Below, one piece after another: positions 16,534 through 24,941 of a DNA stretch of 44,268 bases. Every line of letters starts with the position of its first letter. Within the stretch, counting starts at the first letter, position 1. This DNA comes from an uncultured Bacteroidales bacterium (GTDB lineage Bacteria; Bacteroidota; Bacteroidia; Bacteroidales; UBA932). The notes under the pieces were generated by a model. That model saw only the letters and a program-made list of their open reading frames with translations, made no database searches and was not told the origin of the DNA. Both the position numbers and the translations under genes were made by a program. The stretch spans positions 1 through 44,268 of the forward strand of contig CAMBMK010000009.1 of NCBI GenBank assembly GCA_945868745.1. The letters are read 5' to 3'.

Positions 16534-17880
16534 ATGGAAACAGAGAAACTGTATGAAATATTCCGCGGTTGCAGCGGTGTCACAACGGACAGCCGTACAA
16601 TCCGCGGCGGGGAGCTGTTCTTTGCCCTTAAGGGCGAGAATTTCGATGGCAATGCATTTGCTTCCAAGGCTCTGGAGGCAGGAGCCGCATATGCTGTCGT
16701 TGAAGGGGGCTCGGCGTTTGCCGGTGCCGGGGACAGGTATATTGCCGTTCCGGACACTCTTGCGGCCCTGAAACATCTCGCTGCATATCACCGCAGGCAT
16801 GTCCGCGAGGGACTTCCTGTTGTGGGCCTTACGGGGACCAACGGAAAGACTACCACCAAGGAGCTTGTCCGTGCCGTGCTTTCCTCAAAATTCAGGGTAA
16901 CGGCCACCGAAGGCAATCTCAACAATGAAATAGGCGTGCCCCTGTCCGTGCTGCGCATAACTCCTGACACGGAAATTGCCGTCATCGAGATGGGAGCGAG
17001 CCATCCCGGGGACATAGAGTCGCTTGTCGCTGTAAGCCAGCCCGATATGGGACTCATTACAAATGTCGGGGTCGGCCATATCGAGGGATTCGGCAGTTTC
17101 GACGGGGTAAAGAAGACAAAGGGTGAACTGTATGACTATCTCTGTGCCCACGGAGGTCTGGCTTTTGTGGATGTTGACAACAGGGACCTTGTGGAGATGG
17201 CCGCGGAGCGTCCCGGCCTTGCCGTAAAGGGTTACGGAATGTCGGTCTCGGAAAGTATGGTATTGCCTGCAGATGCCTCGCATCCGTATCTCAGGATGGC
17301 TATCCCGGAGAATTACGGGGTGAAGGGAGAAACCCTTTCAGACTGTCTCCCTGTACTTGAAACCCGTCTTGTCGGCTCTTACAACGCATCCAATGTGCTC
17401 GCTGCCATAGAGGTCGGACTCCATTTCGGTGTAAGCCTGTTTGAAGCTATAGAGGCGATTTCTGCGTATGTGCCTTCGAACGGAAGGTCGCAGATGGTCC
17501 GTACGGAAAGGAATGTCCTTGTCGTGGATGCCTACAATGCCAATCTTTCGTCGATGAATGCCGCCCTCGACAATTTCGCGCAGATGGAGGGAGAACACAA
17601 GATTGTGATGCTCGGAGATATGAAGGAACTCGGCACCGCTTCGCGTGCGGCCCACAGCGAGATATTGTCCAAGGTAGCCTCAATGGGGGTTGCATCGTAT
17701 TTTGTAGGACCGGAGTTTGCCGCCGCAGGGGATGACGTCCCGCAGCTGAAGGATGCACGTTTCTTCCCTTCAGCGAAAGCCCTGTCGGAATATCTTTCCT
17801 CCTGCATGCCGGAAGGGGCGCTGATTCTCGTAAAGGGCTCGCACAGTACCGGAATGTACGGACTTGCGGATGTATTGTGA
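16534..17880 (+). CDS. murF: UDP-N-acetylmuramoyl-tripeptide--D-alanyl-D-alanine ligase
   Basis: A 448-residue Mur ligase that adds D-Ala-D-Ala to UDP-MurNAc-tripeptide in the cytoplasm, the last soluble step of peptidoglycan precursor synthesis. The N-terminal substrate domain has GVTTDSRTIRGGELFFAL; the ATP-binding loop GTNGKTTTKEL is at 101-111; EMGASHPGDIESL and NEIGVPLS follow; the C-terminal domain carries VVDAYNANLSSM. Order, motifs and length are typical of MurF. The cytoplasmic enzyme is in the tgt operon, 11 bases after dut. Confidence 0.96.
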   Translation: METEKLYEIFRGCSGVTTDSRTIRGGELFFALKGENFDGNAFASKALEAGAAYAVVEGGSAFAGAGDRYIAVPDTLAALKHLAAYHRRHVREGLPVVGLTGTNGKTTTKELVRAVLSSKFRVTATEGNLNNEIGVPLSVLRITPDTEIAVIEMGASHPGDIESLVAVSQPDMGLITNVGVGHIEGFGSFDGVKKTKGELYDYLCAHGGLAFVDVDNRDLVEMAAERPGLAVKGYGMSVSESMVLPADASHPYLRMAIPENYGVKGETLSDCLPVLETRLVGSYNASNVLAAIEVGLHFGVSLFEAIEAISAYVPSNGRSQMVRTERNVLVVDAYNANLSSMNAALDNFAQMEGEHKIVMLGDMKELGTASRAAHSEILSKVASMGVASYFVGPEFAAAGDDVPQLKDARFFPSAKALSEYLSSCMPEGALILVKGSHSTGMYGLADVL

Positions 17881-17970
17881 TGATGCCGTCATGTCCATTG
17901 TCCGCAATGTGATATGAATGAACTGCAGCAGCAGTCCCCAAAACAGATCATATTTTTATTGTTTGATATT

Positions 17971-18597
17971 ATGAACAAGTTTATGTCAATATTGGCAACA
18001 GCGCTGGCCGCCGTATCCTGTGGCCAGGGACAGCCCGTGCAGACAAAGTCGCAGGTTGTCGAAGATGTTATCATGAGCCGCAGAAGCATCAGGAATTACA
18101 GGCAGGTGCCTGTGGCAAGGGATACTATGGAGGTGATTCTCAATGCCGGAATCAATGCCCCGAACGGTCAGAACAAACAGTCCTGGGAAATCAGGGTTGT
18201 TGACAATCCGGCCATCCTTGATGAGTTCAGGGAGGCTATGGCGGCCGCCAATCCGGAAATGCCGATGGCAAGGGACTGCTTCAGGGGCGCCCCGGTGATG
18301 GTGTTCATAGCAAGGGACAACAGCTATGATTTCTCCATGATTGACTGCGGTCTGCTTGCGGAGAACATGATACTGTCCGCCTGGTCGATGGGTGTGGGCT
18401 CAATCTGTCTCGGAAGTCCGGTAAGATTCCTGGACGGAACCCCTGAAGTACAGGCCAACCCTCTTGTGCGCAAGGTGATGGACAAGCTCGATTTCAGCGA
18501 AGGCTATTCCCTTGTACTGTGTGTGGGATTCGGCTACCCTCTCGAGGAGCCAGAGGCAAAACCGAGGGACCCGTCGAAATACCGTTTCGTGGACTGA
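17971..18597 (+). CDS. Nitroreductase-family lipoprotein
   Basis: A 208-residue FMN-dependent nitroreductase-fold protein preceded by a lipoprotein signal (MNKFMSILATALAAVSC, Cys17). The family's N-terminal cofactor motif RRSIRNY is at 37-43, with NAPNGQNKQSW at about 63 and the GVGSICLGSP segment in the second half. Family members reduce nitro compounds, quinones or flavins with NAD(P)H; a version outside the cytoplasmic membrane would need another electron source, so its substrate is unclear. The ATG at 17971 is chosen because it gives the lipobox; an upstream in-frame ATG at 17914 would bury it. The next gene starts one base after its stop codon. Confidence 0.85.
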   Translation: MNKFMSILATALAAVSCGQGQPVQTKSQVVEDVIMSRRSIRNYRQVPVARDTMEVILNAGINAPNGQNKQSWEIRVVDNPAILDEFREAMAAANPEMPMARDCFRGAPVMVFIARDNSYDFSMIDCGLLAENMILSAWSMGVGSICLGSPVRFLDGTPEVQANPLVRKVMDKLDFSEGYSLVLCVGFGYPLEEPEAKPRDPSKYRFVD

Positions 18598-18598
18598 T

Positions 18599-19111
18599 AT
18601 GACGGCACCGGTATTCAGGAACGCCGGCGCGCTGGAGGTGCAGTCGTGCTACAGGGTCCTCAGCGACGCGAAGGAAAAGATGTGGCGCGAGGGACGTGAC
18701 CAGTGGACAGCCGACTATCCTTTGCCGCGCGACGTCAAGCGTGACATCGATAACGGTTGTGCCTATGTCCTCGACCCGGGAAGCGGCCCGGTGGCATACG
18801 GTGCAGTCATTTTTACAGGTGAGCCTGCTTATGAGGGGATAACTGACGGACAGTGGCTGAGCGACCTCCCGTTTGTGGTCGTGCACCGTCTTGCAGTCTC
18901 TCCGCAGTGGCAGGGAAGGGGACTTGCCCGGGAGTTTATCCGCAGCGTGGAAAAACTTGCAGCAGAACGTGGTTTCAGGTCCTTCAGGATTGACACAAGG
19001 GAAGACAATGCAGCGATGATCCACCTTCTGCTTCAGTCCGGATTTACAAAGTGCGGGACGGTAGTCCTTCCTGTCAACAAAGTGCGTATCGGCTTTGAAA
19101 AACTTCTGTAA
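18599..19111 (+). CDS. GNAT-family N-acetyltransferase
   Basis: A 170-residue acetyl-CoA-dependent acyltransferase. The acetyl-CoA loop appears as VSPQWQGRGLAREFI (Q/RxxGxG/A type), preceded by the VVVHRLAV strand, with the typical late segment DNAAMIHLLLQSGFTKCGTV. The substrate cannot be told; the N-terminal part WREGRDQWTADYPL resembles GNAT proteins that act on small molecules or amino acids. It starts one base after the nitroreductase stop and is the last gene of the tgt cluster. Confidence 0.88.
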   Translation: MTAPVFRNAGALEVQSCYRVLSDAKEKMWREGRDQWTADYPLPRDVKRDIDNGCAYVLDPGSGPVAYGAVIFTGEPAYEGITDGQWLSDLPFVVVHRLAVSPQWQGRGLAREFIRSVEKLAAERGFRSFRIDTREDNAAMIHLLLQSGFTKCGTVVLPVNKVRIGFEKLL

Positions 19112-19183
19112 AGAAGCCTGAGCTGTTTGCGGGATTATCCGGAGATTCCTTAAGACTACATATAACCAATTACTGATTTATTA

Positions 19184-20740
19184 ATGACAATAGCTATGTG
19201 CAAAAGAACTTTTTATGCTTTGATGGCAGTCCTTGCCATCTCGTCCTGCGCCAAGCAGGAAAACGGGGATGAACAGAAAGACATCACCCTGGCGGAGACA
19301 TTTTCCGTCTGGCCGTCCTATGAGAACATCGACTATGACTTCCTTCAGGACTATGAAATGCCGGAAATGCCACAGAAGAACATGACGGAAGTCGTTAAGG
19401 GTGAGGCGTGGAGATATGATGACAGGTGGTTCACCTTTGTCCAGGGACCGAACGCCAATGCTCTCGTCAAGGAAAATGAGGAGGCGGCCAGGAATATGCT
19501 GGCAAGGCTCAACGATGATTTCGCCTTTATGCGTGAGGAGATGGGATGGCTTCCTGACAGGAATGCAATGGAAGGCTACCGCAGCGCAATTTATCTCTAC
19601 GGTTCGGGCCTCAGCACGGATTCCGAACCCAATACTGCCACCGGTGGCTGGCAGGGCTCTGTCTATGACGGAGGCAAGGAATATCCGATGCTCCTGCTGT
19701 CCTACTATCCTGTCTATTGCTTCGACCCGGACTGCAAATACAATGACATCGTATATCATACTGACGGAGTGGTCCACGAAGGTATCCACTGCCTTTTCTC
19801 ATCGCGTCCGGCAGGCAAGAAGATCAGTTGGTTCCATGAAGGCTGCAATACCTGGCTGCAGAAGGCAATGACCATCAGAAAATACAATCTCGGCACTTCC
19901 GACATCGATTTCGGATGGCTTGCGGCAGGCACTCCGCTGGCTCCTTTCATCCCGATTGAGTGTTATGGCGGATGGAGGACAGACGGCAGCTGGGGGTCTC
20001 CTTACTGGATGGATACGATCACGGGAGACAGCCGCAACATCCTCGGAGGCATCCAGTATTCCGAGGTCTTCCCTTCATTCCTTGAAGTGAGTCTCGGAGA
20101 CGGTTCCATCAAATGGATCTGGGAAAACTGCAAGGGGTACCTGCTTGATGCGTTTGCCGCTCAGCTCGGAGAGGAGCAGCTCCAGAGGATGATTCTCGAA
20201 TACCGTTCCCGCATCTGCCTTGCCGACCTGGGCATCTATTCCGATGCCCTCCTGAGGCTTGAAAACAGCTATTTCAATACAAATGTGGCTTCCGAGGGCA
20301 GCAGCAAATGCGACCCGTGGAGGATGACCCCGTATGCGGTGACTGAAGAGGGTGAGGACGGATGGCTTGTACCTGAGAAAAGGACCCTTCCGGGATGGTC
20401 CGGAGCCAACATCATCCCGATCAAGGTAAGCGGTAGCAGCGTTACGGTCTCCTTTGACCCTCTCGAGGAGAAGAATATGGTTTGCCAGCTGTGCTGGAGG
20501 ACAAAGGACGGAAGTCCTGTCTATGCCGAACCGTTTGAAAGCGGGGACTGCATGGTGTCTCTTGAAGGCAAGGCTCCTGCCAACGACGTCATCTTTGCCG
20601 TTGTCTGCAACCGCACCTACAAGTTCTCTCCGACCATGAGGACAAAGCACTTTGACTACAGGCTCAAGCTCGGTGAAGGTGCCGTGTCCACGGCGTCCGT
20701 CAGCTCAAAGTGGTTCAATTACAAGAATACTGTCAAGTAG
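19184..20740 (+). CDS. Lipoprotein with HEXXH zinc-peptidase signature
   Basis: A 518-residue surface or periplasmic lipoprotein (lipobox AISSC, Cys22; the ATG at 19196 is an alternative start that leaves a more usual signal). The central region holds VVHEGIHCLF with HEGIH at 198-202, followed by WFHEGCNTWL with Glu219 as a likely third ligand 17 residues later, a gluzincin-like arrangement seen in DUF6055-type secreted proteins. The C-terminal 130 residues are beta-rich and could be a binding domain (KVSGSSVTVSFDPLEEKN). Peptidase activity is inferred from the motif only. The gene is monocistronic: a 72-base gap precedes it and a strong terminator follows. Confidence 0.7.
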   Translation: MTIAMCKRTFYALMAVLAISSCAKQENGDEQKDITLAETFSVWPSYENIDYDFLQDYEMPEMPQKNMTEVVKGEAWRYDDRWFTFVQGPNANALVKENEEAARNMLARLNDDFAFMREEMGWLPDRNAMEGYRSAIYLYGSGLSTDSEPNTATGGWQGSVYDGGKEYPMLLLSYYPVYCFDPDCKYNDIVYHTDGVVHEGIHCLFSSRPAGKKISWFHEGCNTWLQKAMTIRKYNLGTSDIDFGWLAAGTPLAPFIPIECYGGWRTDGSWGSPYWMDTITGDSRNILGGIQYSEVFPSFLEVSLGDGSIKWIWENCKGYLLDAFAAQLGEEQLQRMILEYRSRICLADLGIYSDALLRLENSYFNTNVASEGSSKCDPWRMTPYAVTEEGEDGWLVPEKRTLPGWSGANIIPIKVSGSSVTVSFDPLEEKNMVCQLCWRTKDGSPVYAEPFESGDCMVSLEGKAPANDVIFAVVCNRTYKFSPTMRTKHFDYRLKLGEGAVSTASVSSKWFNYKNTVK

Positions 20741-20774
20741 CAACCTGGCATGCAGTTGGCACGAAAGGAAATGC

Positions 20775-20822
20775 AAACCGGCCGGAAAGCCCTGTGTGGA
20801 CTTGCCGGCCGGCTCTTTTTAC
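20775..20822 (+). terminator. Rho-independent terminator after the HEXXH lipoprotein gene
   Basis: CCGGCCGG at 20778-20785 is repeated at 20805-20812, and as the octamer is its own reverse complement, the two copies pair into a GC-only stem with a 19-base loop. It is followed directly by CTCTTTTTAC, a U-rich tail. It lies 35 bases after the stop codon. Confidence 0.8.
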
Positions 20823-20865
20823 AGTTGAAGGTGGGAATACTCACCGGCAGGACTACCTGTTGCGG

Positions 20866-20988
20866 ATGCAGCGGATGCTGGCGCCGTTGGTGAAAAAGTT
20901 GAAGGCAACAGATACTGATGTGCTCTGGATACTGGAAGAGTATGCGGGGATGGAGTACCTGCTCGCGGAGCCCGATATCATCAGTTAA
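20866..20988 (+). other. Doubtful 40-codon open frame before the convergent ZIP gene
   Basis: Between the terminator and the ZIP transporter stop there is a short open frame with protein-like composition (LVKKLKATDTDVLWILEEYA). The frame is open further upstream but that part crosses the terminator. It overlaps the ZIP stop codon by four bases. It may be a tiny gene, a gene remnant, or chance; I see no ribosome-binding site or family similarity. The remaining bases from 20741 show only the terminator. Confidence 0.2.
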
Positions 20989-21761
20989 CCCAGCGCTACA
21001 TCAAGGGCCATCATCAGGGAGAATCCTGCTGCGAACATGATAGTGCCCACATTGGAATGGTGACCGCTTGACATCTCCGGAATCAGCTCTTCCACAACTA
21101 CATACAGCATCGCGCCGGCTGCAAAACTGAGCAGATACGGCATATATGGCACTATTGCCGAGGCAAGGAGTATGGTCAGGACCGAACCGGCCGGCTCCAC
21201 TATGCCCGACAGCAGGCCGTAGCCGAAGGAACTGTGTCTTGACGCACCGGAAGACCTCAGCGGCATCGAAATGATTGCGCCTTCCGGGAAGTTCTGGATA
21301 GCTATTCCGATGGCAAGGGCAAGTGCACCGGACATCGTGATTGATTCGCTTCCGGTGAGCCATCCTGCAAATGTGACACCCACGGCCATTCCTTCCGGGA
21401 TGTTGTGGAGAGTGACTGCGAGAACGAGCTTTGCAGTGCGGCCCAGCCTGCTTGCAGGACCCTCATCCTCGGTGCCGTTGTTGTGGAGGTGCGGGATGAT
21501 GTGGTCAAGAAGCAACAAGAACAGGACTCCTGCCCAGAATCCGGCTACTGCAGGGACGAAAGACCATCCTCCCATATGGCCCGCCTGGTCCATCGAGGGA
21601 ATGAGAAGACTCCAGACCGAAGCGGCCACCATCACCCCTGCGGCAAATCCCGACAGGGCACTTTCCAGACGGAGGTTGATGCCGTCCTTCATGAAATACA
21701 CGCAGGCCGCACCGAGTGCAGTCCCCAGAAACGGTATGAATATTATCCAGATGTTTTCCAT
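20985..21761 (-). CDS. ZIP-family metal transporter (ZupT-like)
   Basis: A 258-residue inner-membrane divalent-metal importer of the ZIP family (zinc, iron or manganese). The two metal-binding helices carry HNIPEG (119-124) and QNFPEG (156-161), and a His-rich loop, DHIIPHLHNNG, lies before them. Eight hydrophobic segments can be counted, the usual number. It has its own promoter box 20 bases upstream of the start and is not part of the large operon that ends 76 bases away. Confidence 0.92.
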   Translation of the reverse strand: MENIWIIFIPFLGTALGAACVYFMKDGINLRLESALSGFAAGVMVAASVWSLLIPSMDQAGHMGGWSFVPAVAGFWAGVLFLLLLDHIIPHLHNNGTEDEGPASRLGRTAKLVLAVTLHNIPEGMAVGVTFAGWLTGSESITMSGALALAIGIAIQNFPEGAIISMPLRSSGASRHSSFGYGLLSGIVEPAGSVLTILLASAIVPYMPYLLSFAAGAMLYVVVEELIPEMSSGHHSNVGTIMFAAGFSLMMALDVALG

Positions 21762-21780
21762 ATCAGCACTGTTTGACGTG

Positions 21781-21788
21781 CAAATATA
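21781..21788 (-). promoter_or_regulatory. Bacteroidetes -7 box for the ZIP transporter
   Basis: The minus strand reads TATATTTG then CAC, matching TAnnTTTG, 20 bases before the start codon. A perfect 12-bp palindrome, AAAAGCGCTTTT at 21815-21826, lies just upstream of the expected -33 region and could be an operator or part of the terminator of the preceding operon. Confidence 0.5.
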
Positions 21789-21837
21789 GAAACTTTTTTA
21801 AGAGTGTCCGACTGAAAAGCGCTTTTTGGCATCCTTA

Positions 21838-22725
21838 TCAAATACGGCCGAGAAGGGCTGGGGGCAGGGGATTGATGGCACCGTGGCAGGTGCATACGTA
21901 AGCCGAGACCTCAACTGCAAGGGCGTGTGCCTCCGAAACAGTCTTTCCCCCAAGTCGCGCGGCAATGTATGCCGCCGTGAACGAGTCACCGGCCCCTACA
22001 GTGTCAGCTACTTTCACTTTCGGAGTAGGGAGATTAGAAATCAGTCCTGAAACATCGTAAATGCTGCTGCAGATAGCGCCCTGCGTGAAAATGACTTCCT
22101 TCATGCTGTATTGGACGATAAGGTCCCCGACGGCCTTTTCACGGTCTTCCGGAAGATTGAGCATCTTCTGCAGAAGCGGAAGCTCGTCTTCATTGAGCTT
22201 CAGTATGTCCGCCCTGTAAAGAGAGTTCTCCACAAGCGGCCTCGAGTAGTAATCCTGTCTTATGTTGATGTCAAAGACTTTCAGGCAGTCCTCTCCTGCT
22301 GCATCCACGAGCGAAAGCAGGCTTTCACGGGAGCGTGTGCTTCTCTGGGCAAGAGAGCCCCAGCATATTGCATCGGCTCTGGCGGCAAAAGAGCGAGCCT
22401 TTTGGGTGCATTCTATGCCGTCCCAAGCTACATTTTCCACAATATTATAACTTGGAACACCTGCATTGTCAAGGCTCACCAGAACCTTACCCGTAGGCAT
22501 CATATTCCCCTGCACAAGATCTATATTCAGGCCGGTCTCACGCAGCTTACCGTATGCCTCTTTCCCGAGACTGTCGTTGCCGAGGGCCGTAATCGGACAG
22601 GCCTCTGCTCCGAACTGGGCAGCATAAAAAGCAAAATTTACCGGTGCACCGCCGAGTTGCTTTCCTTCAGGAAGCATATCCCAGACAATTTCTCCGAATG
22701 ACGCAATCTTCATCATTTTCTTCAT
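21838..22725 (-). CDS. PfkB-family sugar kinase, probably fructokinase
   Basis: A 295-residue ribokinase-family enzyme that phosphorylates a sugar in the cytoplasm. The N-terminal FGEIVWDMLPEGKQLGGAPVN is the pattern of Bacteroidales fructokinases, the sugar site LGGAPVNFA is at 24-32, and the C-terminal anion-hole motif DTVGAGDSFTAAY with the catalytic Asp is at about 242-254. The ATG at 22725 is chosen because AAGGGGA lies seven bases upstream. It is the last gene of the large minus-strand operon, after a 64-base gap. Next to two polyol dehydrogenases, a role in converting fructose to fructose 6-phosphate is the simplest reading; other ketoses are possible. Confidence 0.88.
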   Translation of the reverse strand: MKKMMKIASFGEIVWDMLPEGKQLGGAPVNFAFYAAQFGAEACPITALGNDSLGKEAYGKLRETGLNIDLVQGNMMPTGKVLVSLDNAGVPSYNIVENVAWDGIECTQKARSFAARADAICWGSLAQRSTRSRESLLSLVDAAGEDCLKVFDINIRQDYYSRPLVENSLYRADILKLNEDELPLLQKMLNLPEDREKAVGDLIVQYSMKEVIFTQGAICSSIYDVSGLISNLPTPKVKVADTVGAGDSFTAAYIAARLGGKTVSEAHALAVEVSAYVCTCHGAINPLPPALLGRI

Positions 22726-22789
22726 AATGATTCCCCTTATCATTTCATCATACACTCAAGTAACGTATTTCCGAAACCCAAGACCTCAA

Positions 22790-23818
22790 TTAAAGGTCAA
22801 TGATGACCTTCATTGCCGTGCCTCTGTTTTCGTCTATATACTTGTAGGCATCATCGTATTGATCAAATGGAAAATGCCTTGAAATCAGAGGGTCAAGCAT
22901 TATTTTTCCGTCCGAAACCATCTGAACAGCAGTGAGATAGTCCTCGTGGCGGTACATCATTGTCCCAATCAGTGTCAGCTCGTGTTCTCCAAGGTGGAAC
23001 ATACTCAGTGCCGGATCCTTCTCAAAAACCGCTACAACCACAATACTGCCTCCTTTCTCAATTCCGGCCATCAGGGATCGGATGCTCGATTCAACACCTG
23101 CCACTTCAAATCCTACCTGAAACCCTTCTTCTCCGAAAAGTGCTTTCGCACCCTCTTCGAGCGGTGTTTGCATCACATTGAGAGTATCCGTAATGCCGCA
23201 TTTGCGGGCTACTGAAAGTCTAAAATCGCTGACATCGGTAATCAGAACCCTCCGTGCCCCGCGTGCCTTGACGAACTGTGCCACAAGAATTCCAATTGTG
23301 CCGCTGCCCGACACTACGACATTCTTACCCTTCAAATCTCCGGCACGGGCGCTTGCGTGTGCTCCGACGGACGCAGGTTCAATCATTGCGCCCCAGTCGG
23401 GGGACATCCCCTCCGGAAGCACGACAACCCTGTCATCATCGACTACAAAATAATCTCTCGCAGCACCGTCAGCCTGAAATGCCTCCACTTTCAGATGCTC
23501 GCATACATTGTACTGTCCCCTGCGGCATGGATTGCATTCCCTGCATACGAGTTGTGGCCTTGCGGTCACCATGTCTCCCTTGCTGCAGACGGTCACTGCA
23601 CTGCCGATGGCCACAACTTCTGCAGAATATTCATGCCCCTGTACCACCGGGTAAAAAGTTGCCGGGTGCTTACCGTGGTAAGAGTGGATTTCGCTTCCGC
23701 ATATGCCTATGCGCTTGATTCTGAGCAAAACCTGATGTTCCCCGAGATTGGCCGCCTCGGGAGCGGGAACTTCGCTGAACTCTATGTGCCGTGGCGAAAT
23801 CAATGTTGCCTGTCTCAT
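22790..23818 (-). CDS. Zinc-dependent medium-chain alcohol dehydrogenase (sorbitol/xylitol dehydrogenase type)
   Basis: A 342-residue NAD-dependent polyol-dehydrogenase-like enzyme. The catalytic zinc site is shown by GICGSEIHSYHG and GHEYSAEV, the structural zinc by CRECNPCRRGQYNVC (four Cys in the standard spacing), and the cofactor fold by GSGTIGILVAQ. Length and layout match sorbitol, xylitol and threonine dehydrogenases. In this operon, between an SGNH hydrolase and a fructokinase-like gene, oxidation of a polyol to a ketose is likely. Its start codon overlaps the stop of the SGNH gene (ATGA), a sign of translational coupling. Confidence 0.9.
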   Translation of the reverse strand: MRQATLISPRHIEFSEVPAPEAANLGEHQVLLRIKRIGICGSEIHSYHGKHPATFYPVVQGHEYSAEVVAIGSAVTVCSKGDMVTARPQLVCRECNPCRRGQYNVCEHLKVEAFQADGAARDYFVVDDDRVVVLPEGMSPDWGAMIEPASVGAHASARAGDLKGKNVVVSGSGTIGILVAQFVKARGARRVLITDVSDFRLSVARKCGITDTLNVMQTPLEEGAKALFGEEGFQVGFEVAGVESSIRSLMAGIEKGGSIVVVAVFEKDPALSMFHLGEHELTLIGTMMYRHEDYLTAVQMVSDGKIMLDPLISRHFPFDQYDDAYKYIDENRGTAMKVIIDL

Positions 23819-24909
23819 TTTATTCCGTATTTGTCAAATATTACAAGGATGTCATCAATTATCGAATCTGTCCAGATTGTGTAACCGTAACTGCCCGGAT
23901 GTGTGCCGTCCACCGATGTTTCGTGATTGTCGGAGGCATTCGGGGTAATCAGATAGACGTCCCTGTATTTTTCTTTACCGAGAATGTCCATGAACATCTC
24001 CTCCACGGCATTTGCCTTGGCCCTTTCCCTGGCATCGAGGGCAGTCTCGAAATTGCGCCTTTCGCGATAGATGGTCCTCTGGAAAATGAGCGGAACTCCA
24101 GGATGAGCCGCCACCATCCTGTCCAGGAACGGCATCAGGCGCTCCCGTATCATGGTCGAATCCGGATTGGAGAATGTATCGAATATGAATGCATCTGCCT
24201 GCACATCCTCCAGAACATCAGTCATATATGGCTGCATAAGGCACCTGCCGCTTGTGGCGAGTGAGACAACCTGCATCCCTGTTGCCCTCATCAGCTGCAT
24301 CGGCCAGCTCATGCCGGAACGGCTCACGCCCACTCCCTGCGTGAATGATGAACCGTAAACTGCAATCCTGTGGCGGAAACCCGATTCCGACGCTTCAATC
24401 ACGGCGTCCTCATCCACACCGATCCTGCAGGAGCGCAGCTCGGAATACATCGGAAGGTAAAGCAGGCATTCATGCATTGAGCCGTCCATATTGCCGATGA
24501 GCTTCAGCTCGCCGGGACCTTTCCTGCCCTCAGGCACGGCACCTGCACCGCTTGCGGCATATTGCCACTTTCCTTCGGAATTGAGGATGTAGAGGTCGAA
24601 GCCTTTGACGGCTACCGGCATTGTCCCGAGACCGCCGTAGATATAGCCCCAGTCTGCTGCCACGCTTATGCTGCGCGAATCCGTCCTGAAACGCACTGCC
24701 ATTCCTGCAGAGCATCTCACCTGACGGTTCTCTGTGGTATTGAAGCCCTTATAGACAGCTGTATCCACCCTGTGATAAGGGTTTGGAGTATCGGGAAACG
24801 GCTTGCCTATGAGATTGAGGTCAGAGGCCTCGACATATTTCTGTGCGGACAGTGGAATGCTGAATGCCGCCAGGACCATGGCTGCGGCCAGAATATTCTT
24901 TATATTCAT
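23815..24909 (-). CDS. Secreted SGNH/GDSL-type esterase
   Basis: A 364-residue exported protein: signal peptide to about residue 22 (PLSAQ), an N-terminal beta-sandwich domain (about 25-175), then an SGNH hydrolase domain (about 180-360). The nucleophile block is YGSSFTQG with Ser188 (GSS in place of GDS), and the catalytic Asp/His block is DGTHPGSYGY near residue 345. Proteins with this two-domain build in Bacteroidales remove acyl groups such as acetate from glycans. Here it suggests the imported substrate is esterified. Four-base overlap with the downstream dehydrogenase. Confidence 0.85.
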   Translation of the reverse strand: MNIKNILAAAMVLAAFSIPLSAQKYVEASDLNLIGKPFPDTPNPYHRVDTAVYKGFNTTENRQVRCSAGMAVRFRTDSRSISVAADWGYIYGGLGTMPVAVKGFDLYILNSEGKWQYAASGAGAVPEGRKGPGELKLIGNMDGSMHECLLYLPMYSELRSCRIGVDEDAVIEASESGFRHRIAVYGSSFTQGVGVSRSGMSWPMQLMRATGMQVVSLATSGRCLMQPYMTDVLEDVQADAFIFDTFSNPDSTMIRERLMPFLDRMVAAHPGVPLIFQRTIYRERRNFETALDARERAKANAVEEMFMDILGKEKYRDVYLITPNASDNHETSVDGTHPGSYGYTIWTDSIIDDILVIFDKYGIK

Positions 24910-24941
24910 ATTATGCTCAATTTTTTATTTATCTTCAAGAA

